NCBI RefSeq assembly: GCF_030758755.1
Contig: NZ_CP132387.1
Span: 1,116,001 to 1,180,000, forward strand
Source: Bartonella apihabitans
Lineage (GTDB): Bacteria > Pseudomonadota > Alphaproteobacteria > Rhizobiales > Rhizobiaceae
Direction of reading: 5' to 3'
Length of the DNA stretch: 64,000 nucleotides
Of the stretch, positions 60,259-64,000 are shown one piece after another. Positions within the stretch are counted from its first letter, which is position 1, and every line of letters starts with the position of its first letter. The notes under the pieces were generated by a model. That model had not been told where the DNA came from. It was given only the letters and a program-made list of their open reading frames with translations, and ran no database searches. The position numbers and the translations under genes were made by a program.

Positions 60259-62244
60259 CTACATATTTTGCTGTCTGACGGAATCGGTTTTTTCTGTTGC
60301 ACCGGCCATCAACGCGTCGCGACTATAAACATCATCATAATAGTTGATCCTACCGGTTTTAAGATCAGGCCAGGCAGTAAAATAGGTAAGATAGACCGGA
60401 ACCGGTTGACCGAGCGATACGCTTCTTTCACCTTTTGCAAAATAAGGTTTTAGATCATCAACATTTTTGCCCAGCACCGCTGCCGCCATTTCGCGGGGAT
60501 ATTCAAGCCGCACACAACCATGGCTGAGCGCGCGCATATCACGTGAAAATGCCGCTTTATTGGGGGTATCATGCAGATAGATATCATGTTTGTTGGGAAA
60601 AAGTATCTTGAGTTCGCCCAAGGCATTTGTTTTCCCTGGCGTTTGGCGGATGCTGATTCCGCGGCCGTTTGAAGCAACCTTTTGCCAATTGACCGCAGAC
60701 GCCGAAACCGGTTTACCGGTGCTGTCATAAAGCTGGTAATTATTGCGCTGGAGGTAACCCGAATCCTGCAGGATACGCGGCAACATTTCATTTACGACAA
60801 TAGAATTTGGAACACCCCAGGACGGATTGAAAGTAACAAGCCTTATCCAGTCATAGAAAAAATAAGTTTGTCTTTGTGGGCTCCCCACAACAACCTTCAT
60901 GTCGAGCCTGATTTCGTTGTTCTCGACATATTGCGCTCTATACGCCGCCTGATTGATCAATACATAACGTGAACCAAAATCATGTGGAAGCCACCTGAGG
61001 CGTTCCATTGAATTGATGATTTTTTGTCGTTTCACATCGACATTGCTGTTTACCAATGTTCCGATAGTTGAAGGTCCGATAATGCCATCGGCCGTTTTAT
61101 TGACGAATTTTTGGTAGTCTTTGACAGCATCCACCAGTTGACCGTTATAATTTTTCTCACCAGTGAGGTTTTGTAGTATCGCTTTGTGCTCACTGAGATA
61201 GCCCGATGGCGCCCGACTTAAAAGGAGTGTTGTAAATTTGGGCAAATTGTCATTCGTCTCGCCCGGTTTGATTACGGTTTGAGATGAAATTCTAATATTG
61301 TCATTATGACCGGCTTCGGGAAGCTCCGCCAAAGCTTTCTTCAACGTTATGTAATAGTCGGACTGTGGCAGATAGGATTGCAAAATGGCAATCGTGTTTT
61401 CGCTCTTTGCAATACGATTTAATTCACCGGCAAAATCTATCTCTTTTCGTGGTAAATCATGAAAAGGAGACAAACGGTCGGCAATAATCCTGCCATTTGA
61501 AGCGTCTTGAATGTAACGCAAAATCCGGCTTGTCAGAGTGACATCAAAATTAGCAAGCGCACGCTGTCGTTCTTCACCAAATAGGTTTTCATCCGGCATT
61601 TTCACCAGATAATCTTGTGGTTCCAAGCCGTCGTCATCAAGATGGCTAAAAAAACGCAAAATATCTTTTGCTTTTATAACAACTTCCCCGTCTTGCGACC
61701 ATAAAAGTTTCGGGTTCTGTTCGTAATAGTGAATGACTATCTCTGCAATCGACTGTTCCGCCTCGGCATCAATAGTGGAAAAATCGGCCAATCGAAAATC
61801 TGTTGTCGCTTGTTCTTCTTTTGGAGCGTTACCTTCCAGAATAACATTATAGCGGGCAGATAATGGCAGGCCGAAGGGAGTAGTTGATTTGACGGTCGAA
61901 TTCGTCTCGATAAGATCGATCGCCGGAAATTTGATTGGAACCAGACGTTCAGGTTTATAATCAAATGGCTTGGGACTAGCGATAGTCGCACGCTTGATTT
62001 GTTCGATATTCGGCTTCTTGATCGCTTTATTTTGCGACTTGTCAGACAATGAAGGGTCTTGCACCTTGAGCTGGCTGTTTCCTTCCACCGGTGCTTCATA
62101 AACCGGCGCAGGCTTCGACTTTTTGCTGAACAATTCCATCAGATTGTTGATGGCGGAAGCTTGTTCCACGCAAAAAGGCGAAGCATAAAGTACAGAACCG
62201 GCGAAAAATGTAAAAACAAGGCGAGAGATTGGTTTTTTCAACAT
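60259..62244 (-). CDS. L,D-transpeptidase of the YcbB/LdtD type
   Basis: 661 residues. Signal sequence MLKKPISRLVFTFFAGSVLY. A long helical N-terminal scaffold, a peptidoglycan-binding domain (AVKDYQKFVNKTADGIIGPS) and the YkuD catalytic domain with IYLHDTPNKAAF and the catalytic motif ALSHGCVRLEYP. Makes 3-3 crosslinks in peptidoglycan or attaches proteins to it. A dedicated single gene with a 546-bp upstream gap; C-terminal tail after the catalytic core is typical of this subfamily. Confidence 0.93.
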   Translation of the reverse strand: MLKKPISRLVFTFFAGSVLYASPFCVEQASAINNLMELFSKKSKPAPVYEAPVEGNSQLKVQDPSLSDKSQNKAIKKPNIEQIKRATIASPKPFDYKPERLVPIKFPAIDLIETNSTVKSTTPFGLPLSARYNVILEGNAPKEEQATTDFRLADFSTIDAEAEQSIAEIVIHYYEQNPKLLWSQDGEVVIKAKDILRFFSHLDDDGLEPQDYLVKMPDENLFGEERQRALANFDVTLTSRILRYIQDASNGRIIADRLSPFHDLPRKEIDFAGELNRIAKSENTIAILQSYLPQSDYYITLKKALAELPEAGHNDNIRISSQTVIKPGETNDNLPKFTTLLLSRAPSGYLSEHKAILQNLTGEKNYNGQLVDAVKDYQKFVNKTADGIIGPSTIGTLVNSNVDVKRQKIINSMERLRWLPHDFGSRYVLINQAAYRAQYVENNEIRLDMKVVVGSPQRQTYFFYDWIRLVTFNPSWGVPNSIVVNEMLPRILQDSGYLQRNNYQLYDSTGKPVSASAVNWQKVASNGRGISIRQTPGKTNALGELKILFPNKHDIYLHDTPNKAAFSRDMRALSHGCVRLEYPREMAAAVLGKNVDDLKPYFAKGERSVSLGQPVPVYLTYFTAWPDLKTGRINYYDDVYSRDALMAGATEKTDSVRQQNM

Positions 62245-62790
62245 TGTCCAGCTTTTCCGAGAAATTACAGCAACCTTTTACAAGATTTTCGTAACCAAGC
62301 TGTTAAACCTGAAAAGCTCCCCGCTAATTGTTATGCCTTCTGATGTTTTGTTCGTCCTCCTGAAAAGGCTTCAGGATTCCTATCGAGCTTCGCCTTTGTC
62401 ACGACACTTTAAAAAAACGTCGCAAATTGAAGCAGTATGTTGGATAAAAAAACACTTCTCCTCACACAAAAACTTCCGGAATATTTTATTCCCCTGTCTC
62501 CAAATGCTTCTTTCATCGATTTTTTCTAACCTTTCCAGTGTGTTAGAGTAATTATTATGCTTTCGGGGCCAGGCGGTCTTCAAACAGGTATAAAAGAAAA
62601 CAAAAACTTGTTATGGCATTTCTGTCGACTTTGAAGAATGCTTCCATTAAAATCCGTCGGCAATTTAATGCTCTATATCCTGCGGTCGAAATGTTCGAAT
62701 AAAGCTACGCATTGGATCAAAAAAGGTCATAGAGTGTTTTGTCATGTGTGTATGACAATGTGATAGGAACGAGGACGCAGAGTTAAATCA
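62245..62790. other. 546-bp divergent intergenic region (L,D-transpeptidase / mobA)
   Basis: Should contain both promoters. A seven-base stem TCCTGAA/TTCAGGA with a five-base loop is at 62358-62376. A 7-6-7 inverted repeat is at 62739-62758. No gene or RNA recognised. Confidence 0.5.
62739..62758. promoter_or_regulatory. Inverted repeat upstream of mobA
   Basis: Perfect arms TTGTCAT and ATGACAA around GTGTGT, ending 32 bp before the mobA ATG. It could be a repressor site or a short leader hairpin. I do not recognise it as a known molybdenum-responsive operator. Confidence 0.4.
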
Positions 62791-63402
62791 ATGAAAATTC
62801 TGGGTTTGATATTGGCCGGCGGTCATTCCTCCCGAATGGGACAGGATAAGGCAGGTTTGAAATTTGGCGGGAAGACCTTTGCGGAAAATCAGCTTGAGAT
62901 ATTGGTAAAGCACCATTTTCCCGTCGCAATAAGCTCCAATACCCAAGTAAACACCGACATCGACATACCTGTTCTTCTCGACCCGCCCGAGGTTAAATAT
63001 GCCGGTCCGCTTGCGGGTATATATGCCGGGCTCCAATATGCTTCTGCAAATGATTACCAATTTGTACTTACAATGCCGGTTGACTGCCCGATCATACCGG
63101 ATGAATATTTTGTTAAAATGACTTCAGCAGTCGATGCTACGACTTCTCTCAGGATTGCCTCCACACCATCGGGGTTGCAACCAACTTTTGCCCTGTGGGC
63201 AACAAAGCTTCAATCCGACCTTCTCAAATTTTTGACAGGTTCCGAAAACAAAAGCATCCGCTCATTCGCTTTCGCTCACAATGTGTCTATAGTGCGGTTT
63301 GACAATGTCTATAGCGAAGGTGCATTCTTCAACGTCAACACAGCTGAAGATTATCAATATCTGCAGGAAAATTTCGGGATAAAAGATGAAAAACAATCTT
63401 AA
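62791..63402 (+). CDS. mobA: Molybdenum cofactor guanylyltransferase
   Basis: 203 residues. Adds GMP to molybdopterin to make the guanine dinucleotide cofactor. Nucleotide-binding start GLILAGGHSSRMGQDKAGLKF, then MPVDCPIIPDE (metal Asp), and NVNTAEDYQ near the C-terminus. Overlaps mobB by 17 bases. Confidence 0.95.
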   Translation: MKILGLILAGGHSSRMGQDKAGLKFGGKTFAENQLEILVKHHFPVAISSNTQVNTDIDIPVLLDPPEVKYAGPLAGIYAGLQYASANDYQFVLTMPVDCPIIPDEYFVKMTSAVDATTSLRIASTPSGLQPTFALWATKLQSDLLKFLTGSENKSIRSFAFAHNVSIVRFDNVYSEGAFFNVNTAEDYQYLQENFGIKDEKQS

Positions 63403-63913
63403 AGTTTTTGGTGTAACCGGCTGGAAAAACAATGGAAAGACCACCATGGTGGTGCGCCTCGTTGAAGAATTGACGTCGCGCGGCTACAAGATTTCGACCG
63501 TTAAACACGCTCATCATGATTTTGATATTGATCATGAAAATACAGATTCATGGCGTCATCGCAAATCCGGCGCTCAGGAAGTTGCGGTCGTATCATCGCG
63601 CCGTTTTGCACTTATCCACGAAAACAAGACAGAAGAGGAAACGCCACTCTCTACCATTCTGGACCTTCTATCTCCTTGCGATCTGGTCATAGTCGAAGGA
63701 TATAAACATGATAAGCATGATAAGCTGGAAGTTCGCCGCAAAGGTGGCAAAATTGGCGAACCTCTCAATAAATCGGATCCGCATATTGTCGCTATTGCGT
63801 CGGATGAGCCCGTCGCAGAAAAGCATTTGCCTTATTTCAACATCGATGATGTAGCAGCAATTGCCGATTTTATTGTTAAACATATGAAACTGGAACAAAA
63901 GCAAGAGGCATAG
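63386..63913 (+). CDS. mobB: Molybdopterin-guanine dinucleotide biosynthesis protein B
   Basis: 175 residues. P-loop GVTGWKNNGKTTMVVRLVEE, then VKHAHHDFDIDHENTDSWRHRKSG and VIVEGYKHDKHDK, all standard in MobB, a GTPase that helps MobA. Co-transcribed with mobA. Confidence 0.95.
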   Translation: MKNNLKVFGVTGWKNNGKTTMVVRLVEELTSRGYKISTVKHAHHDFDIDHENTDSWRHRKSGAQEVAVVSSRRFALIHENKTEEETPLSTILDLLSPCDLVIVEGYKHDKHDKLEVRRKGGKIGEPLNKSDPHIVAIASDEPVAEKHLPYFNIDDVAAIADFIVKHMKLEQKQEA

Positions 63914-63914
63914 A

Positions 63915-64000
63915 ATGCTCGTACTTTGGGGGCGCCCTACGTCTAGCAATGTAAAAAAAGTTCTTTGGACTCTCGAAGAAGTCGGGCTCGATTATCAATA
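63915..64000 (+). CDS. Glutathione S-transferase-like protein, N-terminus (cut by window end)
   Basis: The ATG at 63915, one base after the mobB stop, opens 28 codons: MLVLWGRPTSSNVKKVLWTL, then EEVGLDYQ. Start of the thioredoxin-like domain of GST proteins (strand, R-x-x-S-x-N-V-x-K helix). Only this end is visible. Confidence 0.8.
   Translation, partial: MLVLWGRPTSSNVKKVLWTLEEVGLDYQ

Noticed and set aside
1..64000. CRISPR array, insertion sequence, prophage, tRNA or rRNA
   Set aside because: No regular spacer-repeat pattern, transposase, phage gene, cloverleaf or rRNA sequence was recognised on reading both strands.

Overview
The window looks like a contiguous chromosomal stretch of an alphaproteobacterium of the order Hyphomicrobiales (Rhizobiales), closest in gene content and order to the Brucella/Bartonella side of that order. 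The pointers are: a CckA-type hybrid kinase; a DksA with only one of its zinc cysteines; a YcjX/TIGR01620 pair; an ATPase zeta-subunit (DUF1476) gene; DUF3126 beside cysE; a double cold-shock-domain protein; aidB divergent from pyrB; a His-less dihydroorotase-like pyrC behind pyrB; and the order plsY-dprA-topA-rnr-MFS-rpmG. Coding density is high, base composition is moderate to AT-rich, and I see no insertion sequence, prophage, CRISPR array, rRNA or tRNA. The species cannot be named from this window.

Layout. 1-2.6 kb: end of purM, purN, then a lipoprotein. 2.6-6.4 kb (minus): a Leu/Ile/Val-binding protein and cckA. 6.7-12.7 kb: a FliO-like membrane protein, dksA, a SixA-like phosphatase, the YcjX/TIGR01620 pair and a small exported protein. 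12.7-21.8 kb: flavin reductase, rpe, purB, a serine hydrolase, the ATPase zeta subunit, the purC-purS-purQ-lipoprotein-purL cluster, bolA and a monothiol glutaredoxin. 21.9-27.7 kb: a Bcr/CflA exporter, then an accessory-looking unit of LysR regulator, 2-hydroxycarboxylate transporter, CitE-like lyase and CaiB-type CoA-transferase. 27.7-37.8 kb: ttcA, rpsD, murI, trmJ, map, radC, DUF3126, cysE, an alpha/beta hydrolase, DUF192, the cold-shock protein and gloA. 37.9-42.8 kb: a complete livJHMGF-type operon. 43.4-46.6 kb: gatA, gatC, a UPF0173 hydrolase and ruvX. 46.6-59.6 kb: aidB, pyrB, pyrC-like, plsY, dprA, a 56-residue ORF, topA, rnr, an MFS protein and rpmG. 60.3-64 kb: an L,D-transpeptidase, mobA, mobB and the start of a glutathione S-transferase gene.

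How the genes fit together. Purine synthesis is represented by seven genes: purM, N, B, C, S, Q and L. PurL is the short form that needs PurS and PurQ. pyrB and pyrC-like give the aspartate transcarbamoylase core of pyrimidine synthesis. The most distinctive metabolic unit is at 23.2-27.7 kb. Its three enzymes and carriers form a minimal route of uptake, CoA activation and C-C cleavage, which would fit citramalate or malate. An 8-bp inverted repeat sits directly upstream of the transporter gene.

An oddity to keep in mind: nine genes contain eleven clean reading-frame breaks, with no in-frame stop codons. Essential genes (gatA, topA) and cell-cycle or RNA genes (cckA, rnr, ttcA) are among them. 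Most breaks sit at short G or C runs and look like the loss of one or two bases. I read this mainly as a sequence-quality artefact, and the affected genes are annotated over their full span. I found no convincing wholly new system. The best candidates for follow-up are the hydroxycarboxylate cluster and several small unlisted genes and DNA elements.
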